47,770 nt of DNA from an uncultured bacterium (lineage in GTDB: Bacteria > Bacillota_A > Clostridia > Lachnospirales > Lachnospiraceae): assembly GCA_905215045.1 (NCBI GenBank), contig CAJMOO010000004.1:1-47770 (forward strand), read 5' to 3'. Made by a program: the position numbers and the translations under genes. Each line of letters opens with the position of its first letter. Positions within the stretch are counted from its first letter, which is position 1. Positions 1 to 7,944 of the stretch are shown here, piece by piece. The notes under the pieces were generated by a model. That model did not search any database. It worked only from the letters and a program-made list of their open reading frames with translations, and was not told the DNA's origin.

Positions 1-13
1 TTGCCTCTGCCAT
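1..13 (-). CDS. 5' end of a CDS running out of the window (MAEA...)
   Basis: An ATG on the minus strand at 13-11 begins M-A-E-A and is preceded, eight bases upstream, by the ribosome binding site AAAGGA. It lies 69 bp downstream of the dusB stop in the same direction, so it is probably the next gene of that operon. In many Clostridia dusB is followed by greA (transcription elongation factor), whose product often begins MAE, so greA is a guess. Only four codons are visible. Confidence 0.45.
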
Positions 14-82
14 AACACTATTCCTTTCGTTCTAAATGTTAACTGATTAATTATATCTTACCTAAGTTTCTTTTGTCAATTC

Positions 83-1081
83 CTAATCCCTGCCATTCGT
101 GGCTTTGAGATAATTTTGCAGTAATTCTTCTAAGTCTTCGTATGTCTCTGTATGATTTACCTTCTCGCGAAGTTTTGCTGCCCCTGGAAAACCGAATGTA
201 TACCATGCGACATGTTTCCGCATCTCACGGACTCCGATGTATTCTCCTTTAAAATCGATCATCATCTGTCCATGTCTCAACATCATGGCGACAACTTCTT
301 CTAAGGATGGTCTTGGCATTTCTTCTCCTGTCTCAAAGAAATGTAAGATCTCTTTGAAGATCCATGGATTCCCTTTGGCTCTTCTTCCGATCATAAATCC
401 GTCACAGCCTGTCTCTTCCTGCATTCGTAATACATCTTTTGCACATGTGATATCACCATTTCCAATTACCGGAATATCAACAGCTTCTTTTACCTTGCGA
501 ATGATCGACCAGTCTGCTGTTCCTGAATAGTACTGTTCTCTTGTTCTTCCATGAACTGCGATCGCTGCTGCTCCATTCTCCTGTGCAACCTGTGCCATCT
601 CTGGTGCATTGATCAATTCATCGTTAAATCCCTTTCGGATCTTAACTGTAACTGGGATATCCACAGCATCTACAACTGCTTTGATCACTTTCCCTGCTAA
701 TTCCGGATTCTTCATCAATGCGGATCCATCACCGTTATTCACGATCTTTGGAACCGGACATCCCATGTTGATATCGATCATCTGAAACCGCCCATCATTG
801 ACTTTCGCTGCCATCTGACCCATGATCTCTGGATCGGATCCAAAAATCTGGATCGCTACTGGAATTTCCTTCGGATCTGTTGCCATCAATGGCTCAGATT
901 TACGGTTCCCATAGTATAATCCTTTGGCACTTACCATCTCAGTGCACATCATTCCAGCACCCTGTTCTTTACATAACAAACGATATGGTAGATCTGTAAC
1001 TCCTGCCATCGGTGCAAGTGCTAACGGGTGTTCAATTGTAATATCTCCAATAACCAGAGGTTTTAATTTATTGCTTCTCAT
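83..1081 (-). CDS. dusB: tRNA-dihydrouridine synthase DusB
   Basis: FMN-dependent enzyme that reduces uridine to dihydrouridine in the tRNA D-loop in the cytoplasm, using NAD(P)H. The 332-residue length is normal for the DusB branch. Visible signatures are the N-terminal FMN-barrel motif [14 protein letters not shown] (about residues 21-34), [19 protein letters not shown] with the catalytic Cys near residue 107, [12 protein letters not shown] (about 175) and the phosphate-binding IGNGDI and [15 protein letters not shown] segments. The start overlaps the last 14 bases of coaX, which suggests translational coupling. It is the last complete gene of the argF-birA-coaX-dusB run. The DusB assignment rests on overall motif pattern and the coaX/dusB neighbourhood common in Firmicutes. 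Confidence 0.95.
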   Translation of the reverse strand: MRSNKLKPLVIGDITIEHPLALAPMAGVTDLPYRLLCKEQGAGMMCTEMVSAKGLYYGNRKSEPLMATDPKEIPVAIQIFGSDPEIMGQMAAKVNDGRFQMIDINMGCPVPKIVNNGDGSALMKNPELAGKVIKAVVDAVDIPVTVKIRKGFNDELINAPEMAQVAQENGAAAIAVHGRTREQYYSGTADWSIIRKVKEAVDIPVIGNGDITCAKDVLRMQEETGCDGFMIGRRAKGNPWIFKEILHFFETGEEMPRPSLEEVVAMMLRHGQMMIDFKGEYIGVREMRKHVAWYTFGFPGAAKLREKVNHTETYEDLEELLQNYLKATNGRD

Positions 1082-1832
1082 AAATGATCTGTAATCCCTT
1101 CAATGTTAATGTTGGATCGTAATAGTCGATCTCATCAACCGTCTGTGCGATCATATTTCCAAGGCCTCCGGTTGCGATAACTTTCATGTTATCAAAGCCT
1201 GTCTCTTCTTTCATCTTCTGTACCATATATTTTGTCTCACCAACAACTCCATAGTACAAACCTGCCTGCATACTGTCAATCGTGCTGTTTGCAAGGATCG
1301 TCTTTGGTTTTAAGATTTCAATCTCTGGCAGACGTGCTGCATCTCTATATAGTACATTTGCTGAAGTGCGAATTCCCGGTGCGATCACACCTGCTAAGAA
1401 TACGCCATTCTCTGTGACAATATCGTATGTTGTTGCAGTTCCATAGTCAATGACGAGTGCTGGTCCGCCATATATTTCATATCCTGCAACCAGATCCACG
1501 ATCCTGTCTGCTCCAACTTCTCTTGGATTAAATCTTCCAAGATTAATCCCTGTCTTGATCCCAGGTCCTACAATGATCGGTTTTACATCAAAATATTTGA
1601 TCAAACCACTACTCAGTGAATGCATGATATTTGGCACAACGGATCCTATGATCGCTGCCTTCACTTCACCTTCATCCAATCCTTTTTCCTTTAATAGGCT
1701 TGAAATCAGAATTCCAAATTCATCGGATGTTCTTGGTAACTTTGTTGTAATTCGAAATACCTCTATAATCTCTTTTCTTTTGAATACGCCGATCGTTATA
1801 TTGGTATTCCCAACATCGAGTGCTAATAACAT
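1068..1832 (-). CDS. coaX: Type III pantothenate kinase
   Basis: First step of coenzyme A synthesis: ATP-dependent phosphorylation of pantothenate by the CoaX (type III) family, an ASKHA-fold enzyme that is not feedback-inhibited by CoA and needs a monovalent cation. The 254 residues match the family. The N-terminal phosphate loop [16 protein letters not shown], the [16 protein letters not shown] segment (about residues 101-116), and the [10 protein letters not shown] motif with its catalytic acid are all present. The ATG has a GAGG ribosome binding site eight bases upstream, formed by the last codons of the preceding small gene. It overlaps dusB by 14 bp. Pairing with birA is logical, since both serve cofactor metabolism. 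Confidence 0.96.
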   Translation of the reverse strand: MLLALDVGNTNITIGVFKRKEIIEVFRITTKLPRTSDEFGILISSLLKEKGLDEGEVKAAIIGSVVPNIMHSLSSGLIKYFDVKPIIVGPGIKTGINLGRFNPREVGADRIVDLVAGYEIYGGPALVIDYGTATTYDIVTENGVFLAGVIAPGIRTSANVLYRDAARLPEIEILKPKTILANSTIDSMQAGLYYGVVGETKYMVQKMKEETGFDNMKVIATGGLGNMIAQTVDEIDYYDPTLTLKGLQIIYEKQ

Positions 1833-1835
1833 AAT

Positions 1836-2168
1836 TTATACCTCATCTTCTCCCAAAAGGAATATTTTATAATATAGTTCCAAGGACTCCCAGAAATCCT
1901 GTTTTTCCTGTCTTAGTTTCTTGATCATCAGTTCACTTCCGATCTCATCGTAAAAGAAATCATTATCTTCCACATGAGTAACGAAATTTAATTTGCCTTC
2001 TTCATCGAACTCTAATGTCAAGACTCCGCCGACTTCTGCTGTAAATAGTACACATGCAATCTGCAGTTCCTGTTTGATCTGTTCTGGTAATCCAGAAAAA
2101 TCAGGGTTTAAGTAATATTTCTTCTCATATGCATTGGAACCGCATAATGTAACTTTATCCTGATACAT
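1836..2168 (-). CDS. Small conserved protein of unknown function (DUF6145-like)
   Basis: A 110-residue acidic cytoplasmic protein with no signal peptide or membrane segment. I think it belongs to the small Lachnospiraceae family catalogued as DUF6145, but this is from memory of its general shape and position. It starts MYQDKVTLCGSNAYEKKYYL and has a hydrophobic middle (ACVLFTAEVGGVLTLEF, about residues 39-55) followed by an acidic C-terminus ending LLGEDEV. It sits between birA (45 bp upstream) and coaX (3 bp downstream), so it is certainly co-transcribed. Its last codons carry the coaX ribosome binding site. No catalytic motif is evident, and no function can be assigned. Confidence 0.75.
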   Translation of the reverse strand: MYQDKVTLCGSNAYEKKYYLNPDFSGLPEQIKQELQIACVLFTAEVGGVLTLEFDEEGKLNFVTHVEDNDFFYDEIGSELMIKKLRQEKQDFWESLELYYKIFLLGEDEV

Positions 2169-2213
2169 GTTTTTGTATTTCTCCTTGTTTCTTGTATATA
2201 TTCTCGGAATCTC

Positions 2214-3194
2214 TTATACGTATCCCAAGATACCTCTTACTGATACCTCTCCGGATGAAACTTCTGATACCTTTCCATCTTCATCCTCTACCAGTAATTC
2301 TCCACGATGATTGATGCCTCTTGATAAGAATATCTCTTCTTTGGAACCTCTGACAACCTTGATCTTCTGGTCTGTATGTACCAGAAGTTTATTGTATTCA
2401 TCTTGCAACATGCTAAGATCTTCTGTCTTCAAAAACATATCGTAATATTTCTCAAAACATTCTAACACTTTCGCTGCCAATGGAGCTCTCTTGATCTTTC
2501 TTCCTCCCTCGATCTGGAGTGAAGTTGCCTTATCACTTAAATCTTCTGGAAAATGATCGATATTTACATTGATACCAAGTCCCACTACAATGTAATTGAT
2601 CTCATCCATCTGAAGGCTCATCTCTGTTAGGATTCCACAGATCTTCTTTCCATTCACAATGATATCGTTTGGCCATTTGATCTTTGCCCGAATTCCTGTT
2701 GTCTCACAGATTGCTTCATTTACCGCTAATGCAGTAACTAACGTAAGCATAGAAGAATTCTGAGCTTCGATCTGAGGTTTTAGAAGAAAGCTCATCGCGA
2801 TCCCTGCTCCAGCTTCTGCCAACCAGCTTCGTCCTCTTCTTCCTTTTCCCATCGTCTGTTCTTCTGTGATCGCAACGGTTCCGTGACCGGCACCTGCCTC
2901 TGCCAGACGGCGGATCTCAAGATTTGTAGAATCCATTGTCTCATAACAATGAAGATCTTTTCCAAGCCATTTGGTATGAAGGCAGGATGCTACTTCTTCT
3001 TTTGTCAAAAGATCTGGTTCCATCATAAGTTTATAGCCTTTATTTGTCACAGAATCAATCTCGTAACCTTCTGCTCTTAATGCTTTGATATGCTTCCAGA
3101 CAGCAGTCCTTGAAACTCCCAACCGCTCACAAAGCTGCTGCCCTGATATATAATCATCTGCATTCTTTAATTCCTTGAGAATCTTACTTTTCAT
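2214..3194 (-). CDS. birA: Bifunctional biotin-[acetyl-CoA-carboxylase] ligase / biotin repressor
   Basis: Activates biotin with ATP and transfers it to carboxylase biotin domains. The long form also represses biotin genes. The 326-residue protein has the N-terminal winged helix (residues 1-60; ISGQQLCERLGVSRTAVWKH is the helix-turn-helix), so it is the regulatory class II type. The central catalytic domain shows TMDSTNLEIRRLA, the biotinyl-AMP loop GKGRRGRSWLAE (about residues 117-128) and KWPNDIIVNGKKICGIL. The C-terminal SH3-like domain ends VSVRGILGYV. It begins 15 bp after argF and is followed by the DUF6145-like gene and coaX. No BirA operator could be identified here, so its regulatory target lies elsewhere. 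Confidence 0.96.
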   Translation of the reverse strand: MKSKILKELKNADDYISGQQLCERLGVSRTAVWKHIKALRAEGYEIDSVTNKGYKLMMEPDLLTKEEVASCLHTKWLGKDLHCYETMDSTNLEIRRLAEAGAGHGTVAITEEQTMGKGRRGRSWLAEAGAGIAMSFLLKPQIEAQNSSMLTLVTALAVNEAICETTGIRAKIKWPNDIIVNGKKICGILTEMSLQMDEINYIVVGLGINVNIDHFPEDLSDKATSLQIEGGRKIKRAPLAAKVLECFEKYYDMFLKTEDLSMLQDEYNKLLVHTDQKIKVVRGSKEEIFLSRGINHRGELLVEDEDGKVSEVSSGEVSVRGILGYV

Positions 3195-3209
3195 TGAATA
3201 TCCTATCTC

Positions 3210-4163
3210 CTAATATTCTCCTAAAGTCGCTACCATAACAGCTTTGATCGTGTGCATACGATTTTCTGCTTCATCAAAAATCACATCTGCATAATGTTCA
3301 AAAACATCTTCTGTGATCTCATGTCCTTTAACTGCTGGCAGGCAATGCATAACAACTGTAGTATCTTTTCCTGTCATCTCTAACATTTCTTTATTTACCT
3401 GATATGGTCTTAATAAAGCAATTCTTTCTGCTGCCTTGTCTTCTTCACCCATAGATGCCCATACGTCTGTGTAAATGCAGTCTGCACCTTCCACAGCTTC
3501 TTTCACATCTTCTGTAAAACGGATCTTAGCTCCAGATTCTTTCGCATACTCTTCGCACTGTTTTACCAGTTCTTCATTTGGCCATAAACTCTTTGGTGCT
3601 AAGCATGTGAAATTCAATCCCATCTTACTGCATCCGATCATTAAAGAGTTGCTCATGTTATTTCTTCCGTCTCCAGCGAATACGAAGTTTAATCCTTTGA
3701 TCTCTCCAAACTGTTCTCTTAATGTTAAGAAGTCCGCTAAGATCTGTGTTGGATGGTAATCATCTGTTAAACCATTCCATACTGGAACTCCACTGTATTT
3801 TGCTAATTTCTCTACGTTCTCATGTAAGAATCCACGAAATTCGATCCCGTCAAACATTCTTCCAAGAACTCTTGCTGTATCTTCTACAGATTCTTTGTGT
3901 CCTAACTGAATATCATCTTTTCCTAGATATTCTGGGTGTGCACCCTCATCAACACATCCGATCGTAAATGAACATCTTGTTCTTGTACTTGGTTTTTCAA
4001 ATAAAAGGGCGATATTTTTTCCTTTTAAGCTGTTTCCTGTGATTCCTTTTTTCTTATCTGCTTTTAATTTTGCTGCTAAATCTAAAAAATAACCAATTTC
4101 TTCTGGTGTAAAGTCTTTTAATGTTAAGAAACTTCTTCCCTTTAAGCTTGTCTTTGCGTCCAT
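3210..4163 (-). CDS. argF: Ornithine carbamoyltransferase
   Basis: Transfers carbamoyl from carbamoyl phosphate to ornithine, giving citrulline (arginine synthesis, or catabolism in reverse). The carbamoyl-phosphate loop [12 protein letters not shown], the ornithine-side motif DVWASMGEE and the [11 protein letters not shown] segment with its active-site Cys are all clear. The reading frame is open for five codons further (to 4178), but those codons contain a perfect GGAGG (4172-4176) eight bases before the ATG at 4163. The start [13 protein letters not shown] is therefore preferred, giving 317 residues. It is the first gene of the argF-birA-coaX-dusB run and has its own promoter. No other arginine gene is nearby, so an anabolic or catabolic role cannot be told from context. 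Putrescine carbamoyltransferase is a less likely alternative. Confidence 0.93.
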   Translation of the reverse strand: MDAKTSLKGRSFLTLKDFTPEEIGYFLDLAAKLKADKKKGITGNSLKGKNIALLFEKPSTRTRCSFTIGCVDEGAHPEYLGKDDIQLGHKESVEDTARVLGRMFDGIEFRGFLHENVEKLAKYSGVPVWNGLTDDYHPTQILADFLTLREQFGEIKGLNFVFAGDGRNNMSNSLMIGCSKMGLNFTCLAPKSLWPNEELVKQCEEYAKESGAKIRFTEDVKEAVEGADCIYTDVWASMGEEDKAAERIALLRPYQVNKEMLEMTGKDTTVVMHCLPAVKGHEITEDVFEHYADVIFDEAENRMHTIKAVMVATLGEY

Positions 4164-4192
4164 CTTTTGTTCCTCCATTTTGTTGTATCTTG

Positions 4193-4265
4193 GATGTCTC
4201 TGCCCTTTGATCTCTGGCAGACATCATATAGTTGTTATTATATAGGAATGCATCTTTGAAAACAA
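4193..4265 (-). promoter_or_regulatory. argF promoter and leader hairpin
   Basis: On the minus strand TTGTTT (4265-4260), a 17-bp spacer and TATAAT (4242-4237) form a good vegetative promoter. The transcript would next run through a hairpin (4225-4193), GATGTCTGCC pairing with GGCAGAGACATC around a two-base bulge. This ends about 16 bases before the argF ribosome binding site. No U-run follows, so it is not a terminator. It could be an operator or an mRNA-stability element. I could not match it to an ArgR box. Confidence 0.6.
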
Positions 4266-4275
4266 CCCGAAACCC

Positions 4276-4926
4276 TTATATTTCAAGGATTTCCTTGCAT
4301 TTTTTCGCAACCATTTCACCTAATTTCCTATGACTTTCTCTTGTCAGGTGGCAGGCATCGATTTCGGAAGCTTTTGCATATTTTGCTGCATCCAGAAATT
4401 CAATGTTATGAAACTTTGCCCAGTCTTCATAAATCGGTGCCAATCTCTTGGAATAACTGATCCCTCTTTCAAATCCCATCTCTTCTCCACTTGGAATCTC
4501 TGTCAGATCATCCCCAAGATGCGGTGGTGCCATTAAAAGGATCTTTGCGGATCGTCCATCTTGTCTCTTCTGTGGAGTGATCGATTTGATCATCTTGATC
4601 AGACGGTCGATCCCTTTTCCGATATCTGTTGGTGTTGCCTGAAAACGGATCTTAAGGTCATTCGTTCCAAGCATTAACACTACCAGATCGATCGGTCCGT
4701 GGCTGTGTAAACATGGATCTAAATATGTTGCACCATTTCTTCCTGGTCTTAACTCATCTTCAAAACTTGTTGTTCTGCCGTTTAATCCTTCCGGAATCAC
4801 GATCGCAGAATCTTTCAGTTCCTTTTGCAAAATGGTTGTCCATCGTTCTTCATATTCATAACGGAATCCATTTTCCGGATTATAGCCATAAGTATTAGAA
4901 TCTCCATAACAAACGATTGTCTTCAT
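4276..4926 (-). CDS. SGNH/GDSL-family hydrolase (esterase-like)
   Basis: A 216-residue cytoplasmic serine hydrolase. Block I is VCYGDSNTYGYNP with the nucleophile Ser9 (GDS motif). Block II Gly lies in GLNGRTT. Block III is LMLGTNDLK with the Asn of the oxyanion hole. Block V is DACHLTRESHRKLG with the catalytic Asp and His near the C-terminus. There is no signal peptide. The substrate is unknown: arylesterase, acyl-CoA thioesterase and carbohydrate acetylesterase activities all occur in this fold. It lies downstream of the SPFH gene beyond a terminator-like hairpin and has no obvious promoter, so it may be expressed by read-through. Confidence 0.88.
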   Translation of the reverse strand: MKTIVCYGDSNTYGYNPENGFRYEYEERWTTILQKELKDSAIVIPEGLNGRTTSFEDELRPGRNGATYLDPCLHSHGPIDLVVLMLGTNDLKIRFQATPTDIGKGIDRLIKMIKSITPQKRQDGRSAKILLMAPPHLGDDLTEIPSGEEMGFERGISYSKRLAPIYEDWAKFHNIEFLDAAKYAKASEIDACHLTRESHRKLGEMVAKKCKEILEI

Positions 4927-4956
4927 CTTTTATCTCCCATCAATATCAAACATGGC

Positions 4957-4987
4957 AAAAGCCGGAACACCTCTTCAGTGCTCCGGC
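4957..4987 (-). terminator. Rho-independent terminator after the SPFH gene
   Basis: On the minus strand GCCGGAGCAC and GTGTTCCGGC form a ten-base-pair stem with one mismatch around an 11-base loop, followed by a short T-run (CTTTTGCC). It lies 44 bp beyond the SPFH stop. The short T-run suggests partial termination and read-through into the GDSL hydrolase gene. Confidence 0.6.
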
Positions 4988-5030
4988 ATACCGCCAAGGG
5001 TTGTCATATTTTCATCAACATTTTCTGATC

Positions 5031-6011
5031 TTACTGTTCTTTTACAGTGTCTTGTACCTGTTCTTCGATCAGATCTGCAATATTCTTCTCATCGTCTTTG
5101 GCAACTTCTGTAATTGATTTTACAAGACCTGCCATCCCCTGAATCTCAGATGGGATAATGATCTTTGTAGCTTTTCCGTCAGCTGCTTTAGCAAATGCTT
5201 CTAAGCTCTTTAACTGGATGACTGCATCGTCAGCTTTGGCTGCCTTGATAGATTCAATACCCTGTGCATTCGCTTTCTGGATCGCACGGATCGCTTCTGC
5301 CTGACCTTCTGCTTCACGGATCGTTGCTTCTTTCTTCGCTTCCGCACGAAGGATTGCTGCTTCTTTATCACCCTCTGCCTGAAGGACCATAGATTCTTTC
5401 TGTCCTTCTGCACGTAAGATTGCAGATTTCTTCTCACCTTCTGCGATCAGGATTGCTTCTCTTCGTTCACGTTCGGCTTTCATCTGTTTCTCCATGGCAT
5501 CCTGAATGGCTGCTGGTGGAATGATGTTCTTAAGTTCCACACGGTTTACTTTGATTCCCCATGGATCTGTCGCAACGTCAAGTGTTGCTCTCATCTGTGT
5601 ATTGATCGTCTCTCTGGAAGTTAATGTCTCATCTAATTCCAGATCACCGATGACATTTCGAAGTGTTGTAGCTGTCAGATTCTCGATTGCCATGATCGGG
5701 TTCTCTACACCGTAACTGTATAATTTTGGATCAGTGATCTGAAAATATACAACTGTATCAATCTGCATCGTAACGTTATCTTTTGTGATAACTGGCTGTG
5801 GTGGAAAATCCACAACCTGCTCTTTTAAGTTGACTTTTCTTGCAACACGATCAATAAATGGGACTTTGACATGAAGTCCTACAGACCATGTTCCCTGATA
5901 AGCACCCAGTCGTTCTACAACATAAGCATGTGCCTGCGGCACGATACGCACTGTGGATGAAATGATCATCGCAAGCAATGCGATAACGATAATAAATAAA
6001 ATAATCGACAT
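5031..6011 (-). CDS. SPFH/Band 7 (stomatin-like) membrane protein
   Basis: Membrane-scaffold protein of the stomatin/prohibitin/flotillin superfamily. Residues 1-20 are a single N-terminal membrane anchor (LFIIVIALLAMIISS). The Band 7 domain covers about 25-190 (VVERLGAYQGTWSVGLHVKVPF near its start). Then a long alanine/glutamate-rich coiled coil (about 185-260) is built from near-repeats of about eleven residues such as AILRAEGQKES, MVLQAEGDKEA and AILRAEAKKEA. These proteins oligomerise into membrane microdomains and often act with a membrane protease or an NfeD partner. Here nfeD is immediately upstream (4 bp), the usual pairing. The ribosome binding site is GAGAGGTA in the nfeD tail. QmcA-like naming would be reasonable, but the role is unproven. 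Confidence 0.93.
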   Translation of the reverse strand: MSIILFIIVIALLAMIISSTVRIVPQAHAYVVERLGAYQGTWSVGLHVKVPFIDRVARKVNLKEQVVDFPPQPVITKDNVTMQIDTVVYFQITDPKLYSYGVENPIMAIENLTATTLRNVIGDLELDETLTSRETINTQMRATLDVATDPWGIKVNRVELKNIIPPAAIQDAMEKQMKAERERREAILIAEGEKKSAILRAEGQKESMVLQAEGDKEAAILRAEAKKEATIREAEGQAEAIRAIQKANAQGIESIKAAKADDAVIQLKSLEAFAKAADGKATKIIIPSEIQGMAGLVKSITEVAKDDEKNIADLIEEQVQDTVKEQ

Positions 6012-6015
6012 AATC

Positions 6016-6447
6016 TTATACCTCTCTTTCTACGATCAGTTTCACGCCTCGGATTTCTTTTACGACCACTTCGCTGCCTTCTGGAATGATCTCTCCAGCC
6101 TCAAAGCTTCTCGCAGTCCAATCCTGGCCATTTAACTGAACCAACCCTTTGCTTTCCATGTTATTGATCGTTTCTTTGACAAGTGCTGTCTGTCCGATCA
6201 ATGCATCGGTATTCGTTTTTTGCACCTTGCTGTTTAAATATCGTTTGGCAACTGGTCTTGTCAGTGCAAACAACAGACATGTTACCACGATAAATATCAA
6301 CATCTGTACCCAAAATGGAACACCAAATAGTGCTGTGATCGCTGCAACAACGGCTCCCCCTGCAAACCAGATACTTGTAAGTCCAAGTGTCATGATCTCA
6401 ACAAGTAAAAATACCGCAGATGCGATCAGCCAATAAACTGCATACAT
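6016..6447 (-). CDS. NfeD-like membrane protein (short form)
   Basis: A 143-residue protein of the short NfeD type, without the ClpP-like protease domain. Two to three membrane segments fill residues 1-68 (YWLIASAVFLLVEIMTLGL, then a segment around VVAAITALF and MLIFIVVTCLLFALT). A soluble OB-fold domain follows (about 80-143; ALIGQTALVKETINN ... GLVQLNGQDWTARS ... GSEVVVKEIRGVKLIV). NfeD proteins are obligate neighbours of SPFH proteins and are thought to assemble with them. Its ATG follows the preceding methyltransferase stop directly (TAAATG), with GGGGGT as the ribosome binding site, so the two are translationally coupled. Confidence 0.92.
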   Translation of the reverse strand: MYAVYWLIASAVFLLVEIMTLGLTSIWFAGGAVVAAITALFGVPFWVQMLIFIVVTCLLFALTRPVAKRYLNSKVQKTNTDALIGQTALVKETINNMESKGLVQLNGQDWTARSFEAGEIIPEGSEVVVKEIRGVKLIVEREV

Positions 6448-7221
6448 TTAATCCACCCCCTGTCTCTGGCGTCTTGCCTCATAAACTAAAAGACCTGATG
6501 CCATGGCTGCATTTAATGATTCTACCTTACCACACATTGGAATCTTGATCTTCTTCTGTGCTTTGTCTGTCAACTTATCTGTCAGACCATTTCCCTCATT
6601 GCCAATGAAAAATGCGGTTCCTTTTTGATAATCTTCCTTCGTATAGTCTGTTCCATTGAGATGTGCTGCATACGTGATGATATTCTTTTGTTTCATCGTT
6701 TCTGCAACTTCTAAAAGATCATCGACATAGACAAATGGCACACGAAATATCGATCCCATCGTGGAACGCGTAACCTTTGGATTATAAATATCTACTGTAT
6801 CATGACTCATGATAACACCATTGATTCCTGCACCCTCTCCTGTTCGAAGGATCGTCCCGAGATTCCCCGGATCCTGAAGATTCTCAAGCACCAGAAATAA
6901 TGGTTTTTCCTGTTCTAGAAGATCTTCTAAAGAATATTTCATCATCTTCACCAGTGCAAGAACTCCCTGTGGTGTCATCGTATCGGAAATCTCTTTCATA
7001 ACTTGAGGTGATACCAATTCCACATCCATATGTTCAAAAATCACTCTATGTTCGTTATAAAAATCTTCAGATGCATAGACTTTATATAAATATTCTTCTG
7101 GGATCTCTGTAAACATACGAATTCCCTCTACAAGAAATAATTCTTGTTTTCTTCTTTCTCTTGCACTCTTCTTTAATTTGATGATCTGTTTGATCTGCTT
7201 ATTCTGAGTGGTTGTGATCAT
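6448..7221 (-). CDS. TrmH/SpoU-family RNA 2'-O-methyltransferase
   Basis: SAM-dependent knotted (SPOUT) methyltransferase, probably acting on the 2'-OH of a 23S rRNA or tRNA nucleotide (RlmB/YsgA-like). The N-terminal substrate-binding domain opens with a lysine/arginine-rich helix (LKKSARERRKQELFLVEG). The knot motifs are NLQDPGNLGTILRTGEGAG (motif 1, about residues 116-134), FFIGNEGNGL (motif 2) and ESLNAAMASGLLVYEARRQ (motif 3). A GTG four codons upstream keeps the frame open to 7233, but it overlaps the GGAGG ribosome binding site, so the ATG at 7221 is the likelier start (257 residues). It lies between ktrA (22 bp) and nfeD in one operon. The exact target nucleotide cannot be told. Confidence 0.92.
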   Translation of the reverse strand: MITTTQNKQIKQIIKLKKSARERRKQELFLVEGIRMFTEIPEEYLYKVYASEDFYNEHRVIFEHMDVELVSPQVMKEISDTMTPQGVLALVKMMKYSLEDLLEQEKPLFLVLENLQDPGNLGTILRTGEGAGINGVIMSHDTVDIYNPKVTRSTMGSIFRVPFVYVDDLLEVAETMKQKNIITYAAHLNGTDYTKEDYQKGTAFFIGNEGNGLTDKLTDKAQKKIKIPMCGKVESLNAAMASGLLVYEARRQRQGVD

Positions 7222-7243
7222 ATTCTTATCCACCTCCGATCTA

Positions 7244-7891
7244 TTATTTTCTTAATTTGACCAGATCTTCTTTCTTACCGATCAGCACAAGATTTTCCTC
7301 ATCTTTGATCGGTTTCGTTGGATCTGGAGCCCCGTCAACACCACCTTCTCCTTCGATCGCGATGACGTTAACGTTATATTTTCCACGGAAATTAATGTCT
7401 ACTAATGATTTGTTGATCCATTCTTTTCTTGCTGGTACTTTGACGATACTTGTGTCTGCGGAAAGGTCAAACAGATCTGTCATACTTCCTCCAAGCAGAT
7501 TGTTTGCGATCCTTGCTCCCATCTCTTCTTCTGGATAAACAATCTCATCGACTCCAACACGTTTTAATATCTCTCCTTTTAAAGTTCCGTCTGCCTTCGC
7601 AAGAACATATGGCACACCGATCTCTTTGACGATCATCAATGCCATAACACTGGAATCTAAATGCTCTGCCGTTGCGATCACAACTGCATCCATTCCTTCC
7701 AATCCGATGTTGTTCATCATTTCTTTATCAGATATATCCACACAGACTGCACAAGTTACTTTATCTGCGATATCTCTTACAAGATCCTCATCTTTATCAA
7801 CTGCCAGTACTTCTGCTCCACCTTTAGCAAGTGACCTTGCGATGCTGCTTCCAAACTTTCCGAGTCCTAAAACTGCAACTGACTTCTTCAT
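7244..7891 (-). CDS. ktrA: Ktr/Trk potassium uptake regulatory subunit (KtrA-like)
   Basis: Peripheral cytoplasmic subunit that gates the KtrB/TrkH channel. At 215 residues it is one RCK unit (RCK_N plus RCK_C), as in KtrA, rather than the doubled TrkA. The Rossmann motif VAVLGLGKFGSSIARSL (residues 5-21) and the acidic VDKDED at the end of beta-2 bind ATP/ADP or NAD. The RCK_C domain covers about 140-215 (DLSADTSIVKVPARKEWINK) and in homologues binds c-di-AMP. The channel gene follows the usual rule of adjacency, here 53 bp upstream in the same direction. Confidence 0.93.
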   Translation of the reverse strand: MKKSVAVLGLGKFGSSIARSLAKGGAEVLAVDKDEDLVRDIADKVTCAVCVDISDKEMMNNIGLEGMDAVVIATAEHLDSSVMALMIVKEIGVPYVLAKADGTLKGEILKRVGVDEIVYPEEEMGARIANNLLGGSMTDLFDLSADTSIVKVPARKEWINKSLVDINFRGKYNVNVIAIEGEGGVDGAPDPTKPIKDEENLVLIGKKEDLVKLRK

Positions 7892-7944
7892 TCTTCTCCG
7901 TTACCTCCGTTGCGATATCATGTTATAATGTGAATCTATTTCAC

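Noticed and set aside
1005..1081. Frameshift between coaX and dusB
   Set aside because: The 14-bp overlap is simply coupled genes in different frames, each with intact ends.
5210..5437. 75-codon Arg/Lys-rich frame inside the SPFH gene
   Set aside because: A frame-shifted reading of the Ala/Glu coiled-coil repeats.
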